Positions 27,833 through 37,049 of a DNA stretch of 64,000 nucleotides are shown piece by piece. The stretch is from Rhizobium sp. RM. GTDB lineage: Bacteria > Pseudomonadota > Alphaproteobacteria > Rhizobiales > Rhizobiaceae. Below the pieces are notes generated by a model, which saw only the letters and a program-made list of their open reading frames with translations, did no database searches and had not been told where the DNA came from. A program made the translations under genes and the position numbers. The DNA lies in assembly GCF_013390595.1 (NCBI RefSeq), contig NZ_JACAWV010000007.1:248001-312000 (forward strand). Direction: 5' to 3'. Within the stretch, counting starts at the first letter, position 1, and every line of letters starts with the position of its first letter.

Positions 27833-28665
27833 GCGCGCCACTCCGGCTTGCGATCCAGAACGGGCAGCGGATGACGATGACCACCTATCTGTGGCAGGCA
27901 GTTCAACAAACCCTGCGTATACGGATGCTTCGCGTCCTTCAGATTGGCAGACGACAATTCCTCAACGACCTTCCCCGCATACATGACCAGCACGCGGTCG
28001 CAGAACGAGGAAACCAGTCGCAAGTCGTGGCTGACAAAAACAAGCCCCATACCGCGATCGCGAACCAGCTTGTCGAGAATGTCGAGCACTTCAAGCTGGA
28101 CCGTGACATCGAGCGCCGACGTCGGCTCGTCGGCTATCAGCAATTCGGGCCCGCATACCAGCATCATGGCAATCATAACACGTTGCCCCATGCCGCCGGA
28201 GACTTCGTGCGGATAAAGATCAAACACGCGTTCGGGATCGCGAATCTGCACGGCTTCCAGCATATCGAGTGTGCGCTTACGGGCATCCGAAGCACCGATC
28301 CTCTCATGGGTACGAAGCGTCTCGACAATCTGCCGACCGATTGTCATCACCGGGTTCAGCGAGTATTTCGGATCTTGAAGGATCATCGCGATGCGCTTGC
28401 CGCGCATGATGCGCCGGTCCTTAGCCGAGACACGCAACAGATCAATATCACCAAAGCGCAAGGCGTCGGCTTCGATGCGCGCGCTTTTCGGTGTCAGACC
28501 CATAATCGCACGGCCGGTCTGCGATTTCCCAGATCCAGATTCCCCAACAATACCAAGGCGTTCTCGCCCGAGTGTGAAGGAAACACCGCGAACCGCTTCC
28601 ACAAGCCCGGTTCGAGTGGGGAAGCTGACACGCAGATTATCGACGGTCAGAAGCGGTGTACTCAT
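27829..28665 (-). CDS. Dipeptide/oligopeptide-type ABC transporter ATP-binding protein (DppD type)
   Basis: A 278-residue ABC ATPase with Walker A GESGSGKSQ near residue 42, QDPKYSLNPVMTIG, signature VSGGMGQR near 158 and Walker B LLIADEPTSALD. The C-terminus carries the HPYTQGLLNCLP motif found in peptide-importer ATPases. The signature has Gly where MRQR is usual (MGQR), a mild deviation. It overlaps both neighbours by four bases, so permease, DppD and DppF subunits are tightly coupled. Confidence 0.9.
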   Translation of the reverse strand: MSTPLLTVDNLRVSFPTRTGLVEAVRGVSFTLGRERLGIVGESGSGKSQTGRAIMGLTPKSARIEADALRFGDIDLLRVSAKDRRIMRGKRIAMILQDPKYSLNPVMTIGRQIVETLRTHERIGASDARKRTLDMLEAVQIRDPERVFDLYPHEVSGGMGQRVMIAMMLVCGPELLIADEPTSALDVTVQLEVLDILDKLVRDRGMGLVFVSHDLRLVSSFCDRVLVMYAGKVVEELSSANLKDAKHPYTQGLLNCLPQIGGHRHPLPVLDRKPEWRA

Positions 28666-29594
28666 TGGCCCGCCTCCTTTGGATCGAGTGCATCGCGCAA
28701 ACCGTCACCCAAAAGGTTGAAACCGAGGCTGACGATCAAGATCGCGGCCCCCGGCATGGCTGCCACCCACCATTGATCGAGAATGAAACGGCGACCCGAA
28801 GCAATCATCGCACCCCATTCAGGAAGCGGCGGCTGAGCACCTAAACCAAGGAATCCTAGTCCCGCTGCCGTCAGGATAATGCCTGCCATGTCGAGAGTGA
28901 CACGCACGATCAATGAAGACAGGCAAAGCGGCATGACGTGTTTCAGGACGATGCGCAATGGCGATGCCCCCATCAGTTTCACTGCCGCGATGAAATCCGA
29001 ATTACGGAACGTCATCGTTTCGGCTCGGGCAATACGGGCGTAAGGCGGCCAGGAGGTAAGCGCAATCGCCAAAACCGCGTTTTCGATGCCGGGTCCGAGG
29101 GCCGCAACCAACGCCAGCGCCAGAACCAGTTTCGGAAATGCAAGGAAGATATCGGTGATGCGCATCAGCAGCGCGTCGACCCACCCCCCGGCATAACCGG
29201 AGACGGTGCCGACGATCAGGCCGACTGGAGCGGCAATAACTGCAACAAGAAGAACGACAAAGAGCGTCAATCGCGAGCCATGAATAAGACGTGAAAGAAT
29301 ATCGCGTCCCTGATCATCCGTTCCAAGCCAGTAACCTTCTGTGCCGGGTGGGAGAAGCCGGGCGTTACGGAGATCACCCTGCACCGGGTTGTGGGGCGCC
29401 AGCACATCTGCAAACAAAGCAACAAACAGCAGTGCGAGGATGATGCCCAGGCCAAGAAGCGCCAGCCTGTTTTCCGAAAACCGCCGCCAGATGACGTATG
29501 CACGGCCAAGCCTTGCCTGCTTGCGAGACACCGGCCGGTCAGAAAGCAGCCATGCACGGCTGTAGGGTTTTAACGTTTCGATCGAAGTCGTCAT
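28662..29594 (-). CDS. Peptide-type ABC transporter permease (DppC type)
   Basis: A 310-residue permease with an N-terminal cytoplasmic stretch, first helix near 47-67, hallmark YWLGTDDQGRDILSRLIHGSR near residue 95 and contact loop DFIAAVKLMGASPLRIV. It ends NLLGDGLRDALDPKE, as expected for the family. It overlaps the DppB-type gene before it and the DppD-type gene after it by four bases each. Confidence 0.9.
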   Translation of the reverse strand: MTTSIETLKPYSRAWLLSDRPVSRKQARLGRAYVIWRRFSENRLALLGLGIILALLFVALFADVLAPHNPVQGDLRNARLLPPGTEGYWLGTDDQGRDILSRLIHGSRLTLFVVLLVAVIAAPVGLIVGTVSGYAGGWVDALLMRITDIFLAFPKLVLALALVAALGPGIENAVLAIALTSWPPYARIARAETMTFRNSDFIAAVKLMGASPLRIVLKHVMPLCLSSLIVRVTLDMAGIILTAAGLGFLGLGAQPPLPEWGAMIASGRRFILDQWWVAAMPGAAILIVSLGFNLLGDGLRDALDPKEAGQ

Positions 29595-30661
29595 CGGCTT
29601 CGCGTCCTCGGATCAAGTGTCCTGTAAAGCAGGTCGGAGAAAAGATTGATGCCGACGAAAATGGCGCCGATTACGATCGTGCCACCGAGTACGGCATTCA
29701 TGTCCGCGTTCTGCAAGGAATTGGTGATGTAAAGACCAAGCCCCGGCCAGGCAAAAATGGTTTCGGTAAGGACCGAACCTTCAAGAAGGCCGGCGTAGGA
29801 CAGCGCAATGACGGTCACCAATGGCACGGCAGCATTGCGCAGCGCGTGGAACCAGATGATGCGTGTTTCCGACAGACCTTTGGCCCGTGCCGCCACGATA
29901 TACTCCTGGCTCAGTTCATTCAGCATGAAGGACCGGGTCATGCGGCTGATATAAGCAAGCGAAAAGTAACCGAGCAGACAGGCGGGCAGAATGATGTGGC
30001 GGAAGAGATCCCACAAAACGTCCCATTGCCGTTGCCAGATGGCATCGATCAGAAAGAAGCCCGTGACGGGCGTGAAGGTGAATTCGTAGACGATATCCAT
30101 CCGTCCGGGATAGGCGACCCACTGCAAACGTGCGTAAAAAACCAGCAACGCGAGAAGGCCAAGCCAGAAGATCGGTACGGAATAGCCGATAAGGCCAATG
30201 ACACGAACGATCTGGTCGGCGAGACTGCCGCGTTTGACGGCCGCAAGGACGCCAAGCGGGATACCGAACACCGAGCCGATAATCGTGCCGAGTGTCGCAA
30301 GCTCAATGGTCGCAGGGAAAACGCGCTTGATATCCTGCATGACCGGATTGGTGGTCAACACAGATGTACCAAAATCACCCGAGAGCGCTTGTTTGAGATA
30401 GATGAAAAACTGCTGCCAGAGCGGCAGGTTAAGGCCGAGCTGCTCCCGCACCCGTTCCACGACGTGGGCAGGCGCACGATCGCCGACAATTGCCAGCGCC
30501 GGATCGATCGGGACGACGCGGCCAATGAAAAATGTCACCGCCAGCAACCCCAAAAAAGTGGTGATGACGGTGAGGGAAAAGCCAAGGACAGCTTTCAGGC
30601 GGGCGTTGGCGCGGCTTTTGCCGCGCCGCCTCGCCTTGGTGTTCGCTTCAACGGTACTCAT
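29591..30661 (-). CDS. Peptide-type ABC transporter permease (DppB type)
   Basis: A 356-residue permease, longer than average because of a basic N-terminal tail (KARRRGKSRANARLK) and an extended loop near residues 195-225. The first helix is near 27-48, followed by VVPIDPALAIVGDRAPAHVVERVREQ. The contact loop reads EYIVAARAKGLSETRII. It starts 32 bases after the binding-protein stop and overlaps the next permease gene by four bases. Confidence 0.9.
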   Translation of the reverse strand: MSTVEANTKARRRGKSRANARLKAVLGFSLTVITTFLGLLAVTFFIGRVVPIDPALAIVGDRAPAHVVERVREQLGLNLPLWQQFFIYLKQALSGDFGTSVLTTNPVMQDIKRVFPATIELATLGTIIGSVFGIPLGVLAAVKRGSLADQIVRVIGLIGYSVPIFWLGLLALLVFYARLQWVAYPGRMDIVYEFTFTPVTGFFLIDAIWQRQWDVLWDLFRHIILPACLLGYFSLAYISRMTRSFMLNELSQEYIVAARAKGLSETRIIWFHALRNAAVPLVTVIALSYAGLLEGSVLTETIFAWPGLGLYITNSLQNADMNAVLGGTIVIGAIFVGINLFSDLLYRTLDPRTRSR

Positions 30662-30679
30662 TCAACGATACCCAAGGGG

Positions 30680-30692
30680 CCGGTCAAACCGG
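30680..30692 (-). other. Short hairpin just after the binding-protein stop
   Basis: CCGGT-CAA-ACCGG forms a short 5-bp stem directly after the stop of the binding-protein gene, within the 32-base gap before the permease. It is small, but it occupies the same place as the hairpins behind the other five binding-protein genes. Confidence 0.4.
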
Positions 30693-30693
30693 A

Positions 30694-32334
30694 CTATTCC
30701 TTGGAGATCGTGTAAACGAAGTTCGTGTCGAAGCTCGGTCCGAGCTTGAGACCCTTAAGCTTCGCGGAATAACCGGCCACTTCGGTCTGTTGGAAGATGA
30801 TCACGAACGGACCACTTTCCAGAACCTTTTTCTGAAGGTTCTCGTAGATCGCGGCACGCTTCGCACTATCTTTTTCCAGAAGTGCAGCCTGCGTTTCCTT
30901 GGTCAGATCCGGAACATCCCAGGCGTTGCGCCAGGCAAGCGTCTTGTTCTTGCCTTCGTCGGAGTTGTCGTAATTGATCGTGAATGTTTCCGCGTTCGAG
31001 TTCGGATCGAAATAGTCCGAGCCCCACTGGCCGATATAGATATCGTGGGTACGGGCACGGTACTTCGTCAGGGTCTGCTTGCCGTCGCCAGGAATGATCT
31101 CAAGCTTGATACCGGCCTGTGCAAGCGTCTGCTGCACGCTTTCTGCGATACCCGTGACCGGCTGCGTGTTGCGCACATCCATGGTGACCGTGAAACCGTC
31201 TTTCAGACCGGCTTTGTCAAGCAGTTCCTTGGCCTTTGCAACGTCGAGCTTGTAGGGGTTCTCATTGAGAGCGCCGAGCTGGCCCTTCGGCAGGAAGGTT
31301 TGATGGACTTCGCCGATGCCCTTGATAAGCGTGGCGCCAATCGCATCGTAGTCCACGAGATATTTGAACGCTTCGATCACTTCCGGCTTCTTCAGGTTCT
31401 CATTCTTCTGGTTGAGGCTGAAGTAATAAACGGTACCCTTTGGTGCAGAGGTAACGGCAAGACCTTCCTTCTTGGAAACAGCCTCCATATCACCCGGCTC
31501 AAGGTTACGAGCGACGTCGATATCGCCGTTTTCAAGGGCGAGACGCTGACCAGAGCTTTCCTTCATGTGGCGATAAACGACACGCTTCAACTTCGGCGCC
31601 TCACCGTAGTAGTTCGGGTTGGCTTCCATGATCACGGCCTCGTTGGCTTTCCAGCCAAGGACCTTGTACGGACCGGAACCGGCATAACCGGTTTTCAGGA
31701 ACTCGTTGCCGAAATCGGTGTCATATTTGTAATCGGCGCTTGGCGTTACAGGCTTTGATTTTTCGGTAATGAGCTTTTTGTCGACAACAGAGGCGACAGT
31801 TGCAGTCAGTACGTTCAGAACGAAGCTAGGCGCGTAAGGCTTGTCGACGGTAAGCACGAACGTCTGTTCATCGGATGCCTTGGCCTTTTCGGCGACGTTG
31901 TCGCCGGTGAGGCCGAACTGCGTCAGGAGGAATGCCGGCGACTTGTCGAGCTTGACGGCGCGTTCAAATGAAAATGCAACGTCTTCAGCGGTGATCGGGT
32001 TGCCCGACGCGAATTTCAGGCCCGACTTCAGCTTGAACGTGTAGGTCAGACCATCCTCGGACGTAGTCCAGCTTTCAGCCAGGTCACCGACAACCTTGGA
32101 CGTATCGTTGAGATCGATGGAGACCAGCTTGCTGTAGGTGTTGCCGGTCACTTCGGCTGCCGACAGCTCAAACGCCTCACCCGGATCGAGCGAGATGATA
32201 TCATCGATGGCAAAGCCTTCGACAAGGGTGTCCGCAGGCGTTGCCGCGAAGACTTGCGGAGCCGACAGCATCAGAAGTGACAGTGCCGCGCCGGTAGCGA
32301 GAACACGCATGGGTTTGTTGAGCGATTTGATCAT
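30694..32334 (-). CDS. Peptide-type (family 5) ABC substrate-binding protein
   Basis: A periplasmic binding protein of 546 residues. The signal peptide spans about 1-31 (ending VFA), and the family-5 domain shows FASGNPITAEDVAFSFERA near residue 115. The ATG has GGGGAG upstream; an 18-codon longer frame overlaps the end of the dipeptidase gene region and was rejected. It follows the M19 dipeptidase gene by 35 bases in one operon, which favours peptides or peptide-like compounds as ligands. Confidence 0.9.
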   Translation of the reverse strand: MIKSLNKPMRVLATGAALSLLMLSAPQVFAATPADTLVEGFAIDDIISLDPGEAFELSAAEVTGNTYSKLVSIDLNDTSKVVGDLAESWTTSEDGLTYTFKLKSGLKFASGNPITAEDVAFSFERAVKLDKSPAFLLTQFGLTGDNVAEKAKASDEQTFVLTVDKPYAPSFVLNVLTATVASVVDKKLITEKSKPVTPSADYKYDTDFGNEFLKTGYAGSGPYKVLGWKANEAVIMEANPNYYGEAPKLKRVVYRHMKESSGQRLALENGDIDVARNLEPGDMEAVSKKEGLAVTSAPKGTVYYFSLNQKNENLKKPEVIEAFKYLVDYDAIGATLIKGIGEVHQTFLPKGQLGALNENPYKLDVAKAKELLDKAGLKDGFTVTMDVRNTQPVTGIAESVQQTLAQAGIKLEIIPGDGKQTLTKYRARTHDIYIGQWGSDYFDPNSNAETFTINYDNSDEGKNKTLAWRNAWDVPDLTKETQAALLEKDSAKRAAIYENLQKKVLESGPFVIIFQQTEVAGYSAKLKGLKLGPSFDTNFVYTISKE

Positions 32335-32369
32335 AGGATCTCCCCTTTTGTTATTGATTTCACTCGATT

Positions 32370-33425
32370 TCAGGCAGGCTCGTGCCATGCCTGGGATAGA
32401 ACGCGCAGCCAGTTTTCCCGGCAGATTTTTGCTAGGTCATCGTCACCGTAGCCCGCAGATTTCAACGCCGCAACCAGATTGTGATTACCACTGGCGTCCG
32501 CAATTCCGACCGGCACAGTCGCGCCGTCGAAGTCGGAACCGAGCGCTACGCAATCGATGCCCATCCGTTCCACCATGTAGTCGATGTGGCGTACCATATC
32601 GGACAACGGTGTGTTGGCATTATCGCGCGCATCGGAGCGCAACATCGTCACTGCATAGTTCAGGCCGACAAGGCCTTTGCTCTCCTTGACTGCGTCCATC
32701 TGTCGATCGGTAAGATTGCGCGCAACGGATGTGAGCGCATGTGCATTGGAATGGCTGGCGATCAGAGGCTGGTCCGTTGTCTTTGCCACATCCCAGAAGC
32801 CTTTTTCGGTGATGTGGGCAAGATCGATGAGGATACCCAGTCGATTGCAAGCCTTGACCAGAGCAAAGCCGGCGTCGGTAAGACCGGGAGCGCTATCTGG
32901 CGACATGGGGAAGGCGAAGGGAACGCCGTGGCCGAAAACATTGTGGCGGCTCCAGACTGGACCAAGCGACCGGAGACCGGCGGCATAAAAAAGTTCCAGC
33001 GCATCAAGATCCGGGCCGATCGCCTCGCAGCCTTCCATGTGAAGCACGGCCGCAAAAACGTTGTCGGCCATCGCCTTGCGAATGTCTGCCGTTTGACGGC
33101 AGAGCTTCCAGGCGCCGGCCTGATCCAGCCGGAGAGCAATCGCTGCCTTTTCAATGGCGATGTCGAGCGACGGCTGCCGTGTGAGCGGCGCGGCAAGCGG
33201 CGTGACATAATGGCCGTTTTCGTCCGGTTCCTGGAGAATAAGGTCTCCTGAGGGAATGTAGATGGCGCAAATGCCACCAGCCAGTCCACCAGCTTTTGCG
33301 CGAGGCGCATCGATGTGGCCTTCGCGTGTTCCATCCCGGAATTCTACAACCGGGTCCGCTCCGGCCTTGCTGTTGCGCCACAAACGAAGCAGCACATCAT
33401 TATGACCGTCGAAAACTGCATGCAT
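32370..33425 (-). CDS. Membrane dipeptidase (M19 / renal dipeptidase family)
   Basis: A zinc dipeptidase of 351 residues that cleaves dipeptides and tolerates D-residues at the C-terminal position. Metal ligands are visible: the HxD in FDGHNDVLLRL near residue 8, MEGCEAIG near 120, IDLAHITEKGFWDV and ASHSNAHAL near 200-230, and the closing ALGSDFDGA near 300. No signal peptide is present, so it acts in the cytoplasm on imported peptides. The ATG has a poor ribosome site. It heads the third peptide importer operon, a direct link between uptake and cleavage. Confidence 0.9.
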   Translation of the reverse strand: MHAVFDGHNDVLLRLWRNSKAGADPVVEFRDGTREGHIDAPRAKAGGLAGGICAIYIPSGDLILQEPDENGHYVTPLAAPLTRQPSLDIAIEKAAIALRLDQAGAWKLCRQTADIRKAMADNVFAAVLHMEGCEAIGPDLDALELFYAAGLRSLGPVWSRHNVFGHGVPFAFPMSPDSAPGLTDAGFALVKACNRLGILIDLAHITEKGFWDVAKTTDQPLIASHSNAHALTSVARNLTDRQMDAVKESKGLVGLNYAVTMLRSDARDNANTPLSDMVRHIDYMVERMGIDCVALGSDFDGATVPVGIADASGNHNLVAALKSAGYGDDDLAKICRENWLRVLSQAWHEPA

Positions 33426-33632
33426 GTCAGGAGATTCCAAATATCAGTCGCAAAAAGGAGGGGGCGGCAGACGCCGGAATGACACCGAGCGGGTGGCAAC
33501 CGGAGCAAACGCCACGGCCGCCTGTTTTCTGTCAGCGGCAATCTTAGGACGATATTTCGAAGCTTCGCAAGGACGAAATCAAGCAGTGGTGAAATTATCA
33601 CCACTCCGTAACAACATCGATTTTGCGGATCG

Positions 33633-34316
33633 TCAAACCTGCCAGCCGCCGTCCACTTTTCGCAGCAGCGGCGTTGCAAAAACGCCCTGAACGCGATCGG
33701 GCCACTGCTGACCTGCAACGGCAAGCCTTTCCCGCCAGCGGTCCGATTGAAGCATCGCAGCCCCCACGACGACAGGTTCGATTTTGGAAGCGGAAAGCAG
33801 GGAAAGACCGGCGACAATCGAGGTGCCGCTGGAAATAACGTCATCGACCAGCGCGACGCGGCGATTTTCAATAAGCGGCATCATACGCGGGTCAATGTAA
33901 AGCCGCTTTTCCTGCTTGGTGGTGATGGATGACATTGGTACCGACAGCTCTTCCAGATACCAGAATTTGCGGGACGTCCCGAGCGGCACGTATCGTTTAT
34001 GACCGAGATGGCGGGCGACAGCCGCCGCGAGCGTCAACCCCAGCGTCGGCAATCCCACCACCACATCGGGTCGAAACGGCTCGAGTTTTTTGGCAAGGTC
34101 CGCAGCCAGCGTCTCCAGCACCTCGAAGGAGGCTTGATTGACGATCAAAGACGCCAAAGCATGTTCTCCGTCCGCAAGCGGACGAATCGGCAACCTGATC
34201 TGTCGCCCGTCATCCAGCGTCGCAGGGAAAAACGCCGAATGCGGCCCCGTAGGCTCCAATGGGGCGGGCTTGAGGATTTCCTGCCAGAATTCGTGCGGCA
34301 AAATCTCGGATTGCAT
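33633..34316 (-). CDS. Phosphoribosyltransferase-fold protein
   Basis: A 227-residue protein with a type I phosphoribosyltransferase domain. The PRPP-binding loop reads VALVDDVISSGTSI near residue 150, and DVVVGLPTLGLTLAAAVARHLG near 90 resembles the early strand-helix of the fold. It resembles adenine/orotate phosphoribosyltransferases in length and loop, but I cannot name a substrate. The ATG has AAGGGA upstream; the open frame reaching further is antisense to the M20 gene. It lies 207 bases upstream of the dipeptidase in the same direction. Confidence 0.75.
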   Translation of the reverse strand: MQSEILPHEFWQEILKPAPLEPTGPHSAFFPATLDDGRQIRLPIRPLADGEHALASLIVNQASFEVLETLAADLAKKLEPFRPDVVVGLPTLGLTLAAAVARHLGHKRYVPLGTSRKFWYLEELSVPMSSITTKQEKRLYIDPRMMPLIENRRVALVDDVISSGTSIVAGLSLLSASKIEPVVVGAAMLQSDRWRERLAVAGQQWPDRVQGVFATPLLRKVDGGWQV

Positions 34317-34511
34317 CGTTCTTCCCTTTGCTGCGGAACCGTTCGCCTGTGATCGAACAGGAGTGACACCGCGTGTCATGCATTTCGACAACCGAAGAGA
34401 GGTACGCGGGTTCATTTCAGATGCGGTATACGCTAGAAAGAGCCAGGCAACATGCGTTCGGAAGAGCCCACCTATGGCGCGGCTTTTCCTCATATTCAAG
34501 GATAACCTGCC

Positions 34512-35684
34512 ATGAGACTGCTGGACCGGATCGGCGAAGATTTGCCATTTCTGACGGAGTTGCGTCACGACCTGCACGCTCATCCTGAACTCGGCTTCGA
34601 GGAAGAACGAACGAGTGCCATCGTCGCAGACCTGCTTGAACGGGCCGGCCTGAAAGTTCATCGCGGCCTGGGCGGCACCGGTGTGGTAGGCACCTTGCAG
34701 GTGGGGAATGGCACACGTTCGATTGGCCTTCGCGCCGATATGGATGCTCTGGCCATGCCAGAAGTTTCGGACCGCGCCTACAAGTCTCGGTTTCCAGGCA
34801 AAATGCACGCCTGTGGCCATGATGGGCACACGGCCATGTTGATCGGCGCAGCCCGTTACCTTGCCAAGACACGTGATTTTTCCGGCACTGTGCATTTCAT
34901 CTTCCAACCTGCGGAAGAAGGCCGTGGCGGCGCAAAAAAAATGGTCGAAGACGGTCTTTTCGAGATTTTCCCCTGCGACGCCGTCTATGGGCTGCACAAT
35001 ATGCCAGGACTTGCAACTGACGAGATTGCCGTGGTCGAAGGCCCGCAGCTTGCCTCTTCCGATAGCTGGCGGGTAACATTCAAGGGCATTGGAACGCATG
35101 GAGCAAAACCGCATCTTGGCCGTGATCCGATAACGGCTGCCGGCACATTCCTCGCCTCACTGCAAAATATTGTCGGTCGCGTTGTTGATCCCTTGCAACC
35201 CGCTGTGGTCAGCGCCTGCTCAGTTCAGGCGGGCGATCCCAAGGCTCTCAACGTCATCCCGGACATCGTTGAGATTGGCGGCACCGCTCGAGCTTATGCG
35301 GCTGATGTCCGTAACCAGCTTGAAGAAGAGATCGGCAGGCTGGCCAAGGGTACGGCAGCCATGTTCGGCATTGAAGCCAAATATGAATTCATTCGCCGCA
35401 TCCCACCGGTGATCAACGATGCAGACGCCACCAGGCGTGCGCTGCGAGCTGCAAAATCGGTCTTTGGCAACAAGGCGCGCACCGCGTTCCCGCCCTCGAC
35501 AGCGGGTGACGATTTCGCCTTTTTTGCAGGTGAGGCACCGGGCTGCTACGTCTGGTTGGGCAACGGCCCTGCGGTCGACGGCGCTCTGCACCACAATACG
35601 TCTTATGACTTCAACGACGGATCAATTGTTTCCGGCGTCGCGTTCTGGTCAACGCTGGTTGAACAGGAATTGTCAGCTGAATGA
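34512..35684 (+). CDS. M20-family amidohydrolase (aminoacylase/hippurate hydrolase type)
   Basis: A 390-residue dinuclear metallohydrolase, paralogous to the one at 11649. Signatures are MHACGHDGHTAMLIGAARYL near 97-115, FQPAEEGRGGAKKM near 133, and late STAGDDFAFFAGEAPGCYVWLGNG. It is transcribed alone, divergent from the phosphoribosyltransferase gene and convergent with an MFS gene 17 bases away. Substrates of such enzymes are N-acyl amino acids or indole-amino-acid conjugates; the sequence does not decide between them. Confidence 0.9.
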   Translation: MRLLDRIGEDLPFLTELRHDLHAHPELGFEEERTSAIVADLLERAGLKVHRGLGGTGVVGTLQVGNGTRSIGLRADMDALAMPEVSDRAYKSRFPGKMHACGHDGHTAMLIGAARYLAKTRDFSGTVHFIFQPAEEGRGGAKKMVEDGLFEIFPCDAVYGLHNMPGLATDEIAVVEGPQLASSDSWRVTFKGIGTHGAKPHLGRDPITAAGTFLASLQNIVGRVVDPLQPAVVSACSVQAGDPKALNVIPDIVEIGGTARAYAADVRNQLEEEIGRLAKGTAAMFGIEAKYEFIRRIPPVINDADATRRALRAAKSVFGNKARTAFPPSTAGDDFAFFAGEAPGCYVWLGNGPAVDGALHHNTSYDFNDGSIVSGVAFWSTLVEQELSAE

Positions 35685-35701
35685 ACATTGTCCTCGGCCG
35701 A

Positions 35702-36958
35702 TCAAATGACCGGCCGCGGCCCGCCAGCGGGACGAGGTAGGCTGGCAACAATGCCAGCCAGGGCGCAGGCTGAAGTGATGGCCATAATGCCCGGCCATCC
35801 TGCGTGTATCCAGAACCAGCCGCCGATCCAGCCCGTGATGCTCGCGCCACAATAATAAAACAACAGGTACAAGGCCGAAGCGTGGCTTTTGGCGGTGCCT
35901 GCGTTGGCACCGACACCGCTGCTGGCCGCTGAATGACCGATAAAAAATCCGACTGTGATCGCCGCAATCCCCATCACGATCAGGATAATGCTCGACGAAA
36001 AAGTCAGAAAAATACCCGCCAGGATGGATGAGAAGGCGACGATCAGCATGACCCGTCGGCTAAAGCGGTCGACCAGTGTCCCGCCGTAGGAAGACGCGAC
36101 AATCCCGAGAGCAAAGGTCAGAAAAATCATGCTGACAGCGGTCCGGCCGAGTTCATAGGGTGGAGCGACCAGACGAAAGGCACAATAGTTGAAGACCGTG
36201 GTGAAGACACTGGTGAGCATTGCACCGATGAAATAAAACCGCCGGAGATCGGGATTTTTCAGATGCTCAGCCCATATACGCAGGTGCATGTTCAGTGGCA
36301 TGCGCTGCGGCCGGAAGTTGCGCGAGGGAGGAAGCAGCATAAGGAAGCCGATCGCCGCGACAACACAGATGGCTCCAAGTGCGTACATCGCAATCTGCCA
36401 TGAGGTAAACGCAGATACCAGCCCCATGCCGACACGCCCGGCCATGGCGCCAAACGCTGTTCCACCGACGTAGAGGCCCATTGCCTTGCCAAGACTGGCG
36501 GGCTCGATTTCTTCAGCAAGATAAGCCATTGCAACGGCAGGAACGCCTCCAAGCACGAAGCCTTCCAACGCCCTGGCTGCCAACAGCCATTCCCAGCCGT
36601 TTGTACTTGCTGCGATAATATTGCAGACCGCAGCCAACATCATGGAAACGAACATAAGACGGCGACGTGTAAAGAGCTGCGAGAAAGCCCCACTGAGAAG
36701 GATGGCGAAGGCAAGTGTTCCGGTTGTCAACGAAAGCGCAAGCGAAGCAGTTGCAGGATTGATCCCAAACTCTTCCGGGAATTCCGGCAACAACGGCTGA
36801 ACGCAATAAATCAGTGAAAAGCTGGCAAAACCGGCAAGAAAAAGCGCCCAGCTAGCTCGACGGAAACGGCTGCTGCCGTGCTCGATCCAGAGAACACCCG
36901 GGGGGTTCGCCGTCTTGATAATGGGTGGTGTAAAATCCTGATTACTGAGCTGACGCAT
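35702..36958 (-). CDS. MFS transporter (YnfM-like)
   Basis: A 418-residue major facilitator with about twelve membrane segments. The YnfM-type pattern is visible in SLIYCVQPLLPEFPEEFGINPATASLALS near residue 45 and TRRRLMFVSMMLAA after segment 2. AAGGAT lies upstream of the ATG. It is divergent from a LysR gene 91 bases away, the classic arrangement of a regulator with its efflux or uptake target. That regulator gene is frameshifted, so control of this transporter may be lost. Substrate unknown. Confidence 0.88.
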   Translation of the reverse strand: MRQLSNQDFTPPIIKTANPPGVLWIEHGSSRFRRASWALFLAGFASFSLIYCVQPLLPEFPEEFGINPATASLALSLTTGTLAFAILLSGAFSQLFTRRRLMFVSMMLAAVCNIIAASTNGWEWLLAARALEGFVLGGVPAVAMAYLAEEIEPASLGKAMGLYVGGTAFGAMAGRVGMGLVSAFTSWQIAMYALGAICVVAAIGFLMLLPPSRNFRPQRMPLNMHLRIWAEHLKNPDLRRFYFIGAMLTSVFTTVFNYCAFRLVAPPYELGRTAVSMIFLTFALGIVASSYGGTLVDRFSRRVMLIVAFSSILAGIFLTFSSSIILIVMGIAAITVGFFIGHSAASSGVGANAGTAKSHASALYLLFYYCGASITGWIGGWFWIHAGWPGIMAITSACALAGIVASLPRPAGGPRPVI

Positions 36959-37049
36959 CGATTTATCCTTTTCGGATTTATCTATAGCGCGCCCAGCATC
37001 TTCACTCTAATATATGGAACAGCCTTTCATTATATCTGGATCTAATATC

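Noticed and set aside
29498..30715. 405-codon open frame on the plus strand
   Set aside because: It is antisense to the DppB-type permease gene, has biased low-information composition and no family features; the minus-strand gene is clearly real.
34317..35114. Long N-terminal extension of the phosphoribosyltransferase frame
   Set aside because: The added 266 codons lie antisense to the M20 hydrolase gene; ATG 34316 has a good ribosome site and starts the real protein.
11649..35684. The two M20 hydrolase genes as a recent tandem duplication
   Set aside because: They differ in sequence throughout, lie on opposite strands over 20 kb apart and have different neighbours, so they are old paralogs.
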